DNA of 64,000 bases, from NCBI RefSeq assembly GCF_021018805.1, contig NC_086251.1, positions 43,532,767-43,596,766 on the forward strand, given 5' to 3'. The notes under the pieces are model-generated. The model was not told where the DNA came from and made no database searches. It worked only from the letters and a program-made list of their open reading frames with translations. Made by a program: the position numbers and the translations under genes. Positions 1 through 43,145 of the stretch are shown piece after piece. Within the stretch, counting starts at the first letter, position 1. Each line of letters starts with the position of its first letter. The stretch is from Prinia subflava (taxonomy: Eukaryota > Chordata > Aves > Passeriformes > Cisticolidae).

Positions 1-270
1 CCCCCGCACGGAGCCGGTCCCTGTCCCGGCCCGTCCCCCCGCACGGAGCCGGTCCCTGTCCCGGCCCGTCCCCCCGCACGGAGCCGGTCCCTGTCCCGGC
101 CCGTCCCCCCGCACGGAGCCGGTCCCTGTCCCGGTCCGCCCCCCGCACGGAGCCGGTCCCTGTCCCTGTCCGTCCCCCCGCACGGAGCCGGTCCCTGTCC
201 CTGTCCGTCCCCCCGCACGGAGCCGGTCCCTGTCCCTGTCCGTCCCCCCGCACGGAGCCGGTCCCTGTCC
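1..270. repeat. 35-bp CpG-rich minisatellite, about 7.7 copies, cut by the window edge
   Basis: Units start at 1, 36, 71, 106, 140, 175, 210 and 245 (last partial). The shared core is GCACGGAGCCGGTCCCTGTC. Units 1-3 end in CCGGCCCGTC and units 5-7 in CCTGTCCGTC. Unit 4 is a 34-bp intermediate. The array is ordered, as expected from stepwise unit duplication. Confidence 0.95.
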
Positions 271-400
271 CCGCTGCTCCCCGCGTAGGGCCCGGCCCCG
301 CGCACAGGTGTCGGCGGAGGGGCGGCTTGATCCCTTCGAAGTTTCTTCGGGCCCGCTTCTAAACACGATCCAAAGGCAGCGGACTTTGCCGTCTCCGCTC
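271..400. promoter_or_regulatory. G+C-rich flank of the minisatellite, possible edge of a CpG island
   Basis: CpG-rich sequence grades into AT-rich DNA by about position 400. In mammals STON2 lies beyond the 3' end of SEL1L with its 5' end facing SEL1L. This could be that promoter, but no STON2 coding sequence is visible. Confidence 0.3.
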
Positions 401-2450
401 ACCCACGGGCAAAAATAAATAGCTATGTGCAAATAACAATCGATAATGCAAGCAAAATATCCTTCTGCTTGGGCTTACTTAAATACAACTCTATTTATTT
501 GTAACTGGTGAGGTCGTGTACACACTTGCAACACCAATTTACAGGCACCTCATTTCTTTTGTTGGACCCTGATGAATTTTACAGATTATGGATTAGGCAG
601 GTATAAGAAAGTTAATACAATGTCTATGAACCGAATGTGTTTAAGCCATTAAACTGTAAGACTATTACAAACCTAATAATATAAACTGTATGGTAATATT
701 AATCTTATTTCTGCCCTTAAATAGTTCAGAGAGCAATTTGCATATGGAAATGTCTTCGTGGAGGAATTAACTTCGATCTTCAGTACAATTCCGAGACTCC
801 AGCTGCAGGGAAGCTTATGCAAAATGAGCATGTGCATCATTAGCCCAAACGCGAGCGCAGCTGTGTACATTTACATCCATTAGCAGATTCAGACAATGAC
901 TCTGCAGAGCCGAGGGACTAGCAAGTCACAAGAGCTTCCTAGAAAATTGAACCTTGCAAGCTGAGACATGCTAATGACCTTAACAAATGCAATAAACACT
1001 ATAATGATAGCCTTAATTAATAATGGAGAGTGACTGTAAAAACAAAAAAAAAGAGTTGCAGTTTTATTCTTCTCTGGTGAACTAAGAGTTTTAAAAAGTG
1101 CAAAACCACTGCGAAAATCTCAAATGCAAAGCCCAAGATCAGCATGTAATTGCAACTGATGTTACACGCAGCAGCTGAGCGTGTCTGGTTCATCTGATTG
1201 TTTCCAAGGGGCTTTCGAAGGGAGCAGAGCGGTGTGGGGACACAGATTACAGAGAACACGCGAACCGAAGCTCAAAGGCCCCGTGGCACAAGCGTGGGAC
1301 ATCGCATGGCCCAAAGCACCGACACGAGTGCCAGCTAGAGGTGGCTGCGAGAAAATAGCACACACTTCGCACATTACCAAACGGGACTTGCGGATCCTGT
1401 CTTATTCAGCAGTAGAAGACGTTGATTGCCCAGACAAAGCAAATCAGCCGGAAGATGTTTAGTTGAATAACAAATGGGTTTAGGCTGGGTGTCAGACTCA
1501 TTTACATGTGTACAGGGTAAATTCAACAAGGACATCGATAGTTCTACTCGGGTACAACTGATGTTTCTTCTCAGGATTATGAGTCAAAAGAACTACAGAT
1601 TCGTTTTCCGATTGTTTCCCTTTATCTTTCCCATCTTTAATAAATCCAGGATCCAGAATAACATTATTGACCTCGGATGTGAAAGATCCTGGCTACAAAG
1701 AGTTGAAGGCCATCAATCCATCCTTGGTTTGGTCAAGTCCTGAACCCCATTTCTTCTTTTGCTTTTTCCACTTCTTTGTCTTCTGAATAAAAGTAAAAGG
1801 TACTACAGAGTAACTTTTCACAACAGTATTTGAAGTCACAGTCACAAAGACTGACAAATGCTGTCACAAACAGCCCAACAGAGGCAGTGGTTGCTGTATC
1901 TTGCACTGCTAAAGCACAAGGCATGAAATGTCATCAGATTGTAATTAAGACCTAGCACCAGAAATACATTTTCCATCTTAGCTTTCTTTTCACTCCAGAG
2001 CATATTTACTGATAGCCTTTTAGGTGGTTTAAGGGCTAAGGAAGAGGATGTTTCCTCGTTTAAGAAATCATTAAAGGAAAAAAGGCTTGCGTATAATATA
2101 TTATTCTTTTTAGCACATTTTCCTCTTTTATGCAGATTACAAGGCTTAAATTTGCTCTAGCACCCATTACTTTTTCTGATATTAGGTAAATTGAAGTTCT
2201 TGTATTAAGCATTCTTTTAAAAAGGAGGAGGGGGAAAGAGGTGGAGGGAGAGCAAAAACATGTTTTACAAGATTTGGTTCTTTTACACTATTCCATCCAA
2301 GTTATGACATCATTACCACAACACCACACAACTCTGTTTAGTATTATTCTGTTTGGACTTGAAAGAAATTTTTGCTTTATATTTCTGAAGTTCTTTTACT
2401 AGTAAGATCTGGAATGGAAGGAGTAGGAGGTAACACACCTGACACAGATT
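401..2450. other. Intergenic DNA, no gene recognised
   Basis: Short open frames only. 690-1030 contains an octamer ATTTGCAT (736-743) and several ATTAG or TAAT cores, which looks like a regulatory element. 1160-1460 is richer in G+C but has no recognisable protein. Confidence 0.5.
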
Positions 2451-2457
2451 CTTATAT

Positions 2458-2507
2458 TTTTCTGTGGTTTTGATTCTGAGTCTTCTCAGAATCAAAACCA
2501 CAGAAAA
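2458..2507. repeat. Perfect 23-bp inverted repeat with 4-nt loop
   Basis: The left arm 2458-2480 and right arm 2485-2507 are exact reverse complements around the loop TCTT. Arm core: CTGTGGTTTTGATTCTGAG. A CR1-like tail begins just downstream. Confidence 0.95.
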
Positions 2508-2514
2508 CACTTTT

Positions 2515-2590
2515 GGTCAGCCCTGCAGTGGTCAGGCAGTTGAACTTAATGGTCATTATAGGTTCTTTCTACTGAAATATTCTATTACAT
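2515..2590 (+). mobile_element. Diverged CR1 LINE 3' end
   Basis: GTCAGGCAGTTGAACTTAAT, then GGTCATTATAGGTTCTTT and ATATTCTATT, follow the order of the CR1 3' terminus (ttggact..gatgatc..aggtccctt..attctat). Heavily mutated. Confidence 0.55.
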
Positions 2591-2599
2591 CAGAGAGTC

Positions 2600-5500
2600 A
2601 AACCCCAAATTATTCTATTTAAATAAGTATATTCAATTTCTGGTTGAACATTGCCTTTCTTATAATAGAAAGAGAAGTTAGAATATACTCAAGTGTTTAT
2701 GCCCACCAAAGTAAAGACACAGGGGTAAAAAAATAAAATTAAAAAAAAAATCAAACATATTCCAGAGAGTCTGATTTGCCTACTTCAAATAGTCTGGCTT
2801 TGAAGAACAAAGATTATATTCTTCCATTTTCTACAATATGACAATGTTAATCATATTATTCATAAAAATACAGCATTCTATTCTTGATATTCTGACTGAT
2901 GTTGAAGATGTATTTATGATATGACTCTATAGGGTTAGAGTGTATGAAGTCATAACTATAAACACATGTACTGAGTAACTAATTGCTAGAATGATCCAAA
3001 TTCTAATTTATTTTGAATATACACATCACCTGACTTTTTGTTCTTTCAACTTGACAGGTAACTAGGGTTTTTAATGTTAATATTTCATGATAAAGATATT
3101 AATAATTCATTATATCCAGGAAAATGATGCTATTTTATTCCAATACAAAACCATGAATCTCATGCAAGCTTTACTGCAAATTTAATTAAATTTGTCAGTT
3201 AACAGTATTCAATATATTTTATCATATTAAATGAGGTGGTGTGACTTAACCCTTAGTGGTGTGCCAACAGAGGCTCAATTCAGAAGTGTACAGAAGCACT
3301 TCAAGGTTTTCTTAACCTATCTGGACCTGCTTCCACAATAAAGTCTGTACTTCACATATTTCTTTATGTTGTATCACAAAGGAGTTTCACAGGAGTGCTA
3401 TTTCTCACCCAATGAGCTGATACTGACACACGGAGCAAGCAGTAAGAGAAATGTGTAGTGCTAAAAGATTATCTGCTTAGCTCCCTTCCCTCAGACCATG
3501 GGCACACACCTGAGTGGTCTTTGCTCCAGCTGCCACAGCCCAGCCTGGAAGATCACATTCTTCAGGAGAGATTTGTTTAACTGCACATCTCAGTAATGCT
3601 GAGATCCGTGAAAAATTAATATTGCAGGGACAAATGCACTCTTTCCAGCATGGCAGCCCATCACCTTCACTTCCCCTTCACAGACAGTATTTTCCCCACA
3701 GAAGGGCACCTCTCAATGACCAGACACCTTTGTTTTGCCATCTAACAGCACACCAAAGTACCACTATCTGCAGAGCTTGTTCTGCCTGCAATCTGAGCAA
3801 CTGAAGCGTTTGTAGAATCGCAGTGCCTGGAGTGTAATGGCTACTGGAGAAATTTGGAATCATCAAATGCTTAATATAAGCATAGAGAGAGCTAAAGGCT
3901 TATCAAACATACTCATTTTATGTAATTTGAAAGCTTCCTTTTCTGTAACTGCAAGAAAGTCTTTATGATTTGGCATTCAGAAATCCCAAGGAGACAGTGG
4001 ATGAATATTTTATTTGCTGTGTTTAAATAAGGAATAGTATTTTAAAATGACAGAATATTTTTCTAGCACCTTTCACAGTGCCAAAGGGGATTAATGAGAC
4101 ACTAGATCTGCAATCTTAAAGGGGATTTATTTTTAGTTTATTTTCTATTAATTTTCAATATTTACCATAGAATTTTTTGGTTTTCAGCCAAAGCATTATT
4201 TGCAGACTGTTTACTCTAAACTTGAGAGCTGTGTTTTATGATGCTGAACTAGTATCACCAGAAACATTTACAAGTATTTCGTATCCATCTATCTTTTGGA
4301 ACTGAACTGAGAATTACATATGTAGTAAAGAGTAAATTCTTTGAGGCTTGTAAACCCAAACATAATAATTAGGCCAATTTTTTGCAATTACATGTGCAAA
4401 AAATCTGAAGTATTTTTTGTGTCTCTGTGGAGCTATTCACTGAATACACAAGGTAGAGTAGGCAAACAGTAAATATACAATGTCCCGTTTGTTAGTTGAG
4501 AGATTACATCAATGAAGAAACCCTTCTTTCTAGCTCTGTTTTGAGAAGCGCCTACCTACTTGGACCCTTCGCCTCCCAAAAAATCGGACTCCTAGTAGGG
4601 AACTCAGCAAGGCTGTTAGTTTAGCAAAGAGGCAGGAAAAGCCAACACAGCTGCGTGCAGTGAGCTCACCACATTTATCTCACTGGGTCTGAATTCTCTT
4701 ACTAGAGTCACCTCCCTTCTGTGCAATGTTTCCCAGATTTCAACAACCAAGTCAAATTATTTGTAAAAAATATGAAATCCTTTACTTCTGAAATTACGGC
4801 TGAACACTAACATAACACTGGATTCCACATGAAAATGTATACATATTTTAGTGTTGCTATTCTTCCTAATGGACTGTCCAGTCCTATAATCAATGTAATG
4901 AAAACTAGAGAGGAAACTAAATACAATCTGAAAAGAATTAAGTCCTCCTGATCTCATAGCCCCAGTAATGAAGGCAACAAAATAACTTTGGAAAATTAAC
5001 ATGTAGATTGTCAGGCCTTCAGCCTTTGAATTCAAAGCTGGATGATTGTTCAATAAGTATCTTTTTTATAATGCAAAGTTATAACCCTTAAACTGGAACA
5101 TTCCACATATTTCTTCAGTAATTCTAACATCAGCTATAATAATGAATGTAAAAGGCAAACACACTTCATAGACTTATCACATATCCCTTTTTAATACTAG
5201 CAATGTAAACTGGCTTTTCCTTTAAAAATGCTGTTGATGTGGGAAACTTTCCAAATAGTGGTAGTAATAACAATAAATTATTTAGAAGTGCCTGAAATGC
5301 CATTAATTAATAGAATTTCAGTATAGAGCAAAGTCTGGAGCCTAACAAACATTAAAGTAAGATTGGACAGAAACAAATAATGTAAAATTCTTTTTTGTTA
5401 AAGTTTTCAAGCTATTTGAATACCTCAAATATTGCACCACATGAGCTCAGTGAAAAATGTTTAAAAAAAATCACCTGTTTTAAACATTTTCACTTATTTT

Positions 5501-8189
5501 TGTGGGAAAGATTTTATACTCTAAGAAAATATGGATTTAACTTTGCAAAAGAGGCTACTTTCCTGGAAGCTGGAATATAATATTCCAAATAATGTTGGAA
5601 GACAGTCTGGCACATTTTAGAATGATTTACGTACTACAAAAGTTTTAATAGTCATGGGAAGGTAATTATTTACCCGGTCTTACCAGAAGCTACAGTGATT
5701 TTTAATTTTGAACTTTTGCTCCACAAATAGGAATAAGAGTACTGAATGATTTAATTTTGTGAAGTTTCCAAAGCTCCTTCAACCAAGGACTTCTTGTATC
5801 TCTGTATGTGTGTATATAGAAAATGCACTCACAGATATACACACATTCTCCCAAGACATGACAGTGTTTCAAAGGGTGGAAGTTACTCCACTCCCAATCT
5901 TTGAGACCTCAAGTATTTAACAAGTCCAAGTTGCCATTATTGTCTAACACCCCCTTGTGGTTACAAACACACATCCCAGGTACAGCACTTTTTTCCCACC
6001 AGCAAAACCAGTTAAATTAGAAGCAATAAAGAAAGTTGGTATGAATCTTGTACAGAAATGGAGCCACTTTTGTAACAGATGGCAACTGGAACAACTAATT
6101 TTACAAAACAGCCTGTGTTTAGGACGAAGAACGAAGAAAAATAAGCATATAAAAAAATAAGGAAATACAGAAAATGATTGACAGCAGAATTGAAGAGCTG
6201 TAATTTCTCTATTCTGCAACACAAAAACCTGATATTCTTCAAAGCTCTTTTCAAATATCTGGAATTGCAACCCATGGTACATAGAAAGCTCAAAAGGTTG
6301 CATACTAAAGAAATAAAAATGTAAGCAACTCATCTCTGTGGAAGCTAAATGACATTTTTTTCTCTTACTACCTGAAGTGCAACTACAGTGGTACTCCATC
6401 TTCCCTTACTTTTCTTTCTGAAAAAAAGTTAAGACTATAGGTTAGTTTTCATTATCTGAATAGATGGTACACTGCCCTCCCTCATCCCTGGCTTTAGAAG
6501 TTGATTACAGTTGTCTGAAGATTTTTGACAGTAAGTAGGTTAGAGTGACTTTTTTTCCCTCAATTATTCTTTATAAAAAGAGGAATCAAAGTCATGATTC
6601 AGAAAATCCATTAAGATCATGAGAATTCAGAGAAGAGGAAGAACATTGTCATTATGCCAAATAACAAATACTAATCAAACAGGTCTTTTAGGTTTAGAAA
6701 CTATATTCTCTAATAGTATTTTAATTGGTTTTAGTCTCAAGACTAAAATATGGAGAATACAGCAATATAAAACCCCAAACTAAGCAAAGTATACTAGTTT
6801 TCAATGAACATTATCCTGAAGCTTTTTTAAACAAACAAACAAGCAACAGAAGTCCCCTACACTCCCCCATGCCTCATCATATATTTATCTGGTACTCAAT
6901 TCCCTCCACAGAACACAGCTCCACATTGACTACAGGCTACAAATAAAATAAAAGTATCTATACCTGACCCTACCTCAACTGAGTATGTCAGTAATCACAT
7001 CTCAAACAATGGCCTTTTTTGGAAGGTGAGGAACGACCTCACTAAACTTGAGCTTTGTTAGTCAAACTCAAGCTGCTTTTAATACCTGCAGTTCTGTTTT
7101 TATCTGCAACAAGTGCTATTGGCAGGAGCAGGCAACATGGACAGCCTCCAAACACTTAAGAAAACTATGTTAATTTGAGCTGATGCTCAGGATCACTTAC
7201 CTACTGATGCCCTTCCTAGCCATTATTGCTCCCTCCACTGTTCTTATTTTCCTTCTCCCAATGAACGAGCACATCGCAGCCATCAACTACATGAATTTAA
7301 CAAGAGAGGACCTGGTCTCAACAGGCGGAGCCTGAAGGGATTAATGGGTCAAAAACGGCCTGAAAAGCAAACAAATTTGTCAGCTTGGAGCAGTCCCTCC
7401 CCCAGTGTCTGTTCCAACTGACTGAATTATCCCTGTAACAGGATTGAAAATGCAGTAGTAAGTCTAAAGTTACTTGAATCACACAGTTCTGTGTCTACCA
7501 GGCATAATACAAATGCTATATACACTGTCACACACATATATGTGCAGATGGCAAGTTTATAGCACAACTGAAGACAAAATTCATAATGATCCATTCCCCC
7601 TTTCTTTGCCCTTCCTAAAAAATGGAAGCGACAATATGAGAATCTTATAGGAAGGGATGCATTGAACAATGGCACATACCAGTGCATATGACTAGCAATT
7701 CACATCTTCTGTTACCATAACCACTGTGAACATTGAGGGTAACCACACAGGTGGTATTTTTATTTCACAAGATTAAAGATACAGTACAAAATGAATCTGT
7801 ACATCTTTCTATTAACAGAATTTGTTTACACAATTATATTACATTTGACCAGCCTTTATACTGATTTTAAATACAAAATAAATTTACAAAACTCCTACAA
7901 GACCCTTTAAAGAACTGTAGCTGATAAAAACAAAGGGTTCCCCCCCATAGTCCCTATTTGCCATATGCATTTGCAGTAGTTCAAATCAAACTAAATCTTT
8001 TCAGTTTAATATTCTCTGAAACAAAAATAGAATTTCAGTTCTTTGTTGCCTATCTAAAAGGAGAGTAACTTGCAAAGGTGAGTGTAATCTCCTCTTATAG
8101 GCCAAAATTAGCATATAATAGGTGAAAATTAGATAATGCATAGTCTTAAAAAGTCCTTTCACAAGCCATATCTTAATGTTCTTCCCCCA
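2600..8189. other. Intergenic AT-rich DNA, no gene recognised
   Basis: Between the probable end of SEL1L and the left CpG-rich edge. The open frames here are short and AT-driven, and none resembles a known protein on either strand. A second possible SEL1L poly(A) signal is at 7759-7764. Confidence 0.5.
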
Positions 8190-11100
8190 AATTAAAACAT
8201 TTGACAGTTTTTATTTATTAATTTTTAATAAGAGTAGCTAACTTATGGAAGATGACTAAAAAGTGAGTAAAACTCTCACAAGAGTCTCATGGGGATGTTT
8301 GTATCAAAGGCCTTACCTTCTATGACACTGTCCCATCATGGACAGCACAAAGCAAGAAAATTATTTCAACAGATAGCTCTGGGACAAGTTTCACCAGCGA
8401 TGAACTAAAATCCTGTTTTTTCAACAGTTCAGTGTTTCTTTGAACTAGCAAGAACAGCTCATGTCTTTGATTAATAATTTGAGATGCAGAATAAATGCGT
8501 TTCTTCGTATTTTCCCACAGTTTTCCTACATATAAAAACACCACCAAGAACACTTACTGCTCTGTAGTTTCATTTTCTGTGCAGGGAAAGAAGAGTATGT
8601 GTCTATGAAGGTCAAATAAGCAGGCTCTGGCCTATATTACTACACACAAAGAATACAACTTTTCCATTCAAACCATGCTGAACACACCCAGAAAGGCTTC
8701 TCTTAAATCAAGTTTCCCTTCCAAAATACTCCTGCATATGAACTATAAGATAACCTGTGTGCTACCAAAAGGGAAAAGTACTTCACTGCGGTAAATGGAG
8801 CAACTCAGCTTCTTTTGGAAAATGATGCCTGATTAACTGAGTGCACAACAAGGAACATATTGCTAGTCAGAGTTAAATATACTTTCCTCAAAATGCAAGT
8901 TTCCGAACAGAGTAGTAAGGGATTGTCACAAAAACTTAAGTCATGTTGTAGATAACTGATTTAGAAAACTTATTCATTTCTTTAATCCCTGAGTTAACTT
9001 GCCATTATTTATGGTAAGTACCTTTTTTCTTCTACCACCACATTCAAATGAATGTCATTTGAAAAGTTAGTGGTAGTAATTTGGTGGAAGGGAAAAAAGC
9101 AGGAGAAAGACTTCCTTATTGCTCCTTCAAAAAGCATTTTTTTTAATATTAAGTAACTTGGTGATCTTCAATTGTTTTCTTCTGCTGATTTCTTGGATGT
9201 AAAATGCATCAGATTCACTAAAAGTCATCTATAAGACTGTCATATAGCAGCAGTGATGAGAGATTCTCATGCAAGTAGAATAGAGCTTTTAGAATTTAGT
9301 TCTAATAGATAAACAACCAAAACATTTTAATAATGCAGTAACAAAATTGTTAAATTGCCTAAGAGAGCAATACCAATGAACCAATGGTATTTAACTGAAA
9401 AACATTTTCCATATACTCTTTAATTTACTCATGCCAAGCTAAAAAGAGTTAAGTGACACTGGCAAAATATTTCAGAGGGAGTGTTCAGAAGTCACACGTA
9501 TCTTAGAAATGCAGCTGGGGAATGCTGTACATTTAAGACACTACATTTTAGTTCAATACTGTTTCATCTGCTAATGATTATTAAGACTGAACAAGACATT
9601 CCTCTACCACATTCTGCAACCTTCCACACTAAAATTAAAGATTTGTCTTCATATGACCAGCATAAGCATTGTGAAGTACTGAGTTCTACCTATAGTACTA
9701 GTACCTTTAATACTAGTAGTCTGTCACATTTCCATTTACAAAAGAAGGGATTGCTTATCTTCTATCCCAATAGAGATCTACTGTGCAATGATCTCCTTGC
9801 AAATGCACCAAGTATGAAACCAAACCAAAATCTCAATTCTAAATAAAGTGTATTGATATGTTGTTGCCAATACACTGGAAAAACATTTGCATGAAAAGAA
9901 GCCCTTAAACCCTTTAAACACAATAGCTTTTGTCAAAAAGCAGCTAAAGCTTCCTCATTTGTATTCATTCAGCTTTATGATAATCAGAGGGTTTAATGCT
10001 AGTACAGAAACCAATATTTAACTACCATTGGTAAGTAAGAGCAGACACTTCTGCATTTCACGCTTCTAAACTATTGCCCCACTGCTTTCCACCCCCACCC
10101 CCAGCCCAGGAAATTACCATTCAGTGAAAACCATCTCTCAGTGAAGATTTCTCTTGCAGTCTTATGTCATCAGTCCACAGGTCACATTCTTTAAAATTAA
10201 AAGACCTTTACACTGGCCTGGTGGCATCAAGAAGCCACTAGTCTACTTTCTCTTTGGATTTTCTTGTTACAAGGGGTCCTCGAGATGGCACAGCCAGAGA
10301 CGTTACTGGACTTTCCCCTATGCCAGGTACAAGAGAGGTTGGCAACAGCCAGAGCACCCCTGCAGCTCTGAAGTAGCATCCCTGACATAAGCCCGTGCCC
10401 TTTTGTAAAGAGTATGCATTTTTGTGGCTCTTTTTGTAGATGCATTAAGCAGATGCATGCATGAGATAAACATCTTTCTTTCTTGCACTGCAAATCACTA
10501 ACAGGATTGTTGAAAATTAAGCATGGAACTTTCAACTCTAAAAGCAAGTCAGCTAACTCATGGAGATTTCTGGCTCTCTCCTTTCTTCAGTGTACATAGT
10601 AATACTGGTGCTTTCTGCAATCTAGACTCAGCCTCTTAGTAAAGACAAATTGAAATTTCGGAATACTACCAATATGGTTTCATGTCATGAAGGATTGCAA
10701 CTACACAGGCTCCTGAAAAGCTTTAGAAGTATGTGAGATCTGGGTGCTGTATGACAGTTTTCAGCTGACGAGCTTTACAGACCTCATCTGTCCCACTCTG
10801 CCTTCCAGGCTACATACTGACTGCTGAGAACTGTCCAAGGGGAATGGAGGAAGATACCCAAAACAAAAAAGCACAAATGGAGAGTGGTGTGTTCGCTGGC
10901 TTAGTTTTACAGGGTTTATCAATTATCTATGTTAAACCACCCAACACTGCCTAAAAGACCAAAGTGTAAGAAATACTAAAAAAAATGAAATGAGGACTAT
11001 AGAAATACTTGGGGTGCAGATCAGAATTTAAGTTCCTAACAGCTCTGATCTTTTCAAATATGAATCTAGTTCAGCTTCTTCGCCTTAAATTTGCCATAAA

Positions 11101-11484
11101 TTTGTTATTATTACTTTTATAAAGGGCAACTGCTGTCAAGCAGGCAAAAACCTTCCACTGGTAGACTTCTGTCTCTCTGGGAGATGAAAAGGACTCTGAA
11201 TAAAGAGGAACTAGATACAGCAGGCAACATTTTTGTAGTAGCACTCTTGTGTTTCCATGAAAAAAGCCATAGTGTTATTCCATTGGCACTGAAATAACAT
11301 TCAAATCAGTTTCAAAATATTTTTCTTATCCCTGAAAAAAGGCATCATTCTAAGCAGCTTTCAAACATTTTTTTAAACTTCTTTGTGCCTCTTTTGAGGG
11401 AGGGTCTGTTGATCCAAAGTCCTAATTCACAATGAAAATTGTTCCTTTTGGAAAAATCCAGTTCTTTCACGGAGGCTCTTGTTG
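8190..11484 (-). other. SEL1L: Probable SEL1L 3' untranslated region
   Basis: About 3.3 kb between the stop codon and the first AATAAA hexamer on the minus strand. AT-rich and without a convincing reading frame. A long 3' UTR fits mammalian SEL1L mRNA. The end is inferred from the poly(A) signal only, and the message may end earlier or later. Confidence 0.45.
8210..8219 (-). terminator. Candidate SEL1L polyadenylation signal (two overlapping AATAAA)
   Basis: The minus strand reads AATAAATAAA. No other AATAAA occurs on this strand between here and the SEL1L stop codon. A further AATAAA lies at 7759-7764 and could serve a longer form. Confidence 0.45.
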
Positions 11485-41569
<30,085 letters not shown>

Positions 41570-41722
41570 CCCGCTGGGCTCTGAGGGGCCGCGCCGAGCG
41601 CCCCCGACTCCGGCTCTCTCGCCCCGCCCACCGCGCGGCCGCCACCAATCAGCTGCCGCGCTGACGGCCGACTACGGGCCGCTGGCAGCAGCACACGCAA
41701 CCCCGGGGAACGGCTGGCCCTA

Positions 41723-41741
41723 CATGGCCCGCTCCGATTGG
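41723..41741 (-). promoter_or_regulatory. ERSE-like element (CCAAT-N9-CCATG)
   Basis: On the minus strand CCAAT (41741-41737) is followed after exactly nine bases by CCATG (41727-41723). This is one base from the ER stress response element CCAAT-N9-CCACG bound by NF-Y with ATF6 or XBP1. It lies about 155 bp upstream of the SEL1L start codon. SEL1L is induced by the unfolded protein response in mammals (known). Confidence 0.45.
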
Positions 41742-42060
41742 CTCGGCAGAGGCCCGGCTCGCCCGCCACGCCCTCCCGTTAGCAAATAGCGCCGCACGTG
41801 TGTCAGCGAGCGCCGCTGCGCGAGTGGGTCCTTCCGAAACGGCCCCTCCCATTGGCTCGGGCCCCGTTCCTACAGCACCCACAGTTCCTTGCGAGGGCCG
41901 CGGAGCTGCCTGGGAGCGTGTGCTCCCAGGGGCCCGCTGCGGGGCAGGGACTACGCCACCCACAATTCCCCGCGCCGAACGGCGCAGGGGGCGAGCGCGG
42001 CACCGCCGGCCGCAGCCCCGCCCATTCCAGACCGCAGAATTCCGGGAATTGGGATAGGGT

Positions 42061-43145
42061 TCGTTGGCTAGGAGTATGGAAGCAGCAGTGAATTAAGTGT
42101 ATGCCTAAACCTGCACAGAGTATGTGAAACATGTGACCATGGAGTATGTGAAACATAAAGAGTTTAGTGCAACTTTGTCTTCAGAAAGGCATCAGTTCTA
42201 GAAATGGGTGTAGCGCTGTAGGAGGCAACTCTTCCGTTCTCATAGGAATTGCATCTTTCTGTGGGTCAGTTAAAAAGCAAACGAGGAAGGGAACTAGCAA
42301 CCCAGCCTTTAATGGACTGAAACATGGCTAGGTGGTAAATGTCACCGCGTCACAGGACTGTCCTGTTACGCAGTGCTGTGCTGAATGTTAAAGTGGGGTT
42401 TTCCCACACTGTCTCAGTCATGTCAAGCCAGCTCAGCCTTACAGCGCTACACTTGGGATCTCTGCAGGGCGAGAGTGGCCACCAGCGGCTGTTTCTCCCA
42501 TGGCACACAGTGGCAAAAGCTGTGGCAAGGGCAGTCCCACCCAGGGCTGGCTGAGGGATTTTCTGCCTGCTAGGGCAGGGTCTGCAGGCAACGGAATGCC
42601 TGCACTGCTTCAGACAGGTGTCTAAAGAGCATGCGAGCGCCTTGGATGGAATGAACGAGTGGTTCTGATTCTAAGTAGGAGAATACTGAAGTCACGGTCA
42701 ATTTTTTTCTAGCTACAGTACAGGTAAACAGGACACATGGCTAAACAGTGGCAGAACGAAGCTGCACAGGTGCGGGAGTGCCATTTTGGAATGGGTCTGA
42801 AGGGGTTTCACCAGCGTGCTTCTCTGTGCTCAGATCAGCCCTAAGTTTAACCTATGTTTTGGTAAATGGAAAAGCATAAATCCACCTGCCTGTGAATGTC
42901 ATCCCCTGGAGCAGAGGAGGGGAGCCCACCCCTTCTGGGGAGTGGTGTGAACCCCTGTGTGTGGCAGTGACAGCGCTCAGGGGAGCTGGAAGCACCAGCC
43001 CGGGGAAGCAGCATGAGGGGCCATGAGGTGACCTGAAGCCTCGGCAGTACTGCAAGGAGATGGCTCTGTCCTGCCCAGAGGGCATGAGGGCAGGGGTGGG
43101 TGGGCAGTATGTTGGGCAGTGTGTTGACTTGGCCTGATTTTTTTT
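42061..43145. other. Intergenic flank upstream of SEL1L, no gene recognised
   Basis: G+C-rich relative to the intergenic average. Short open frames on both strands without recognisable protein. Parts may be old repeat sequence related to the adjacent LTRs. Confidence 0.5.

Noticed and set aside
1181..1462. 93-codon plus-strand frame near the left end
   Set aside because: No recognisable domain, no splice structure, and an overlapping frame on the opposite strand.
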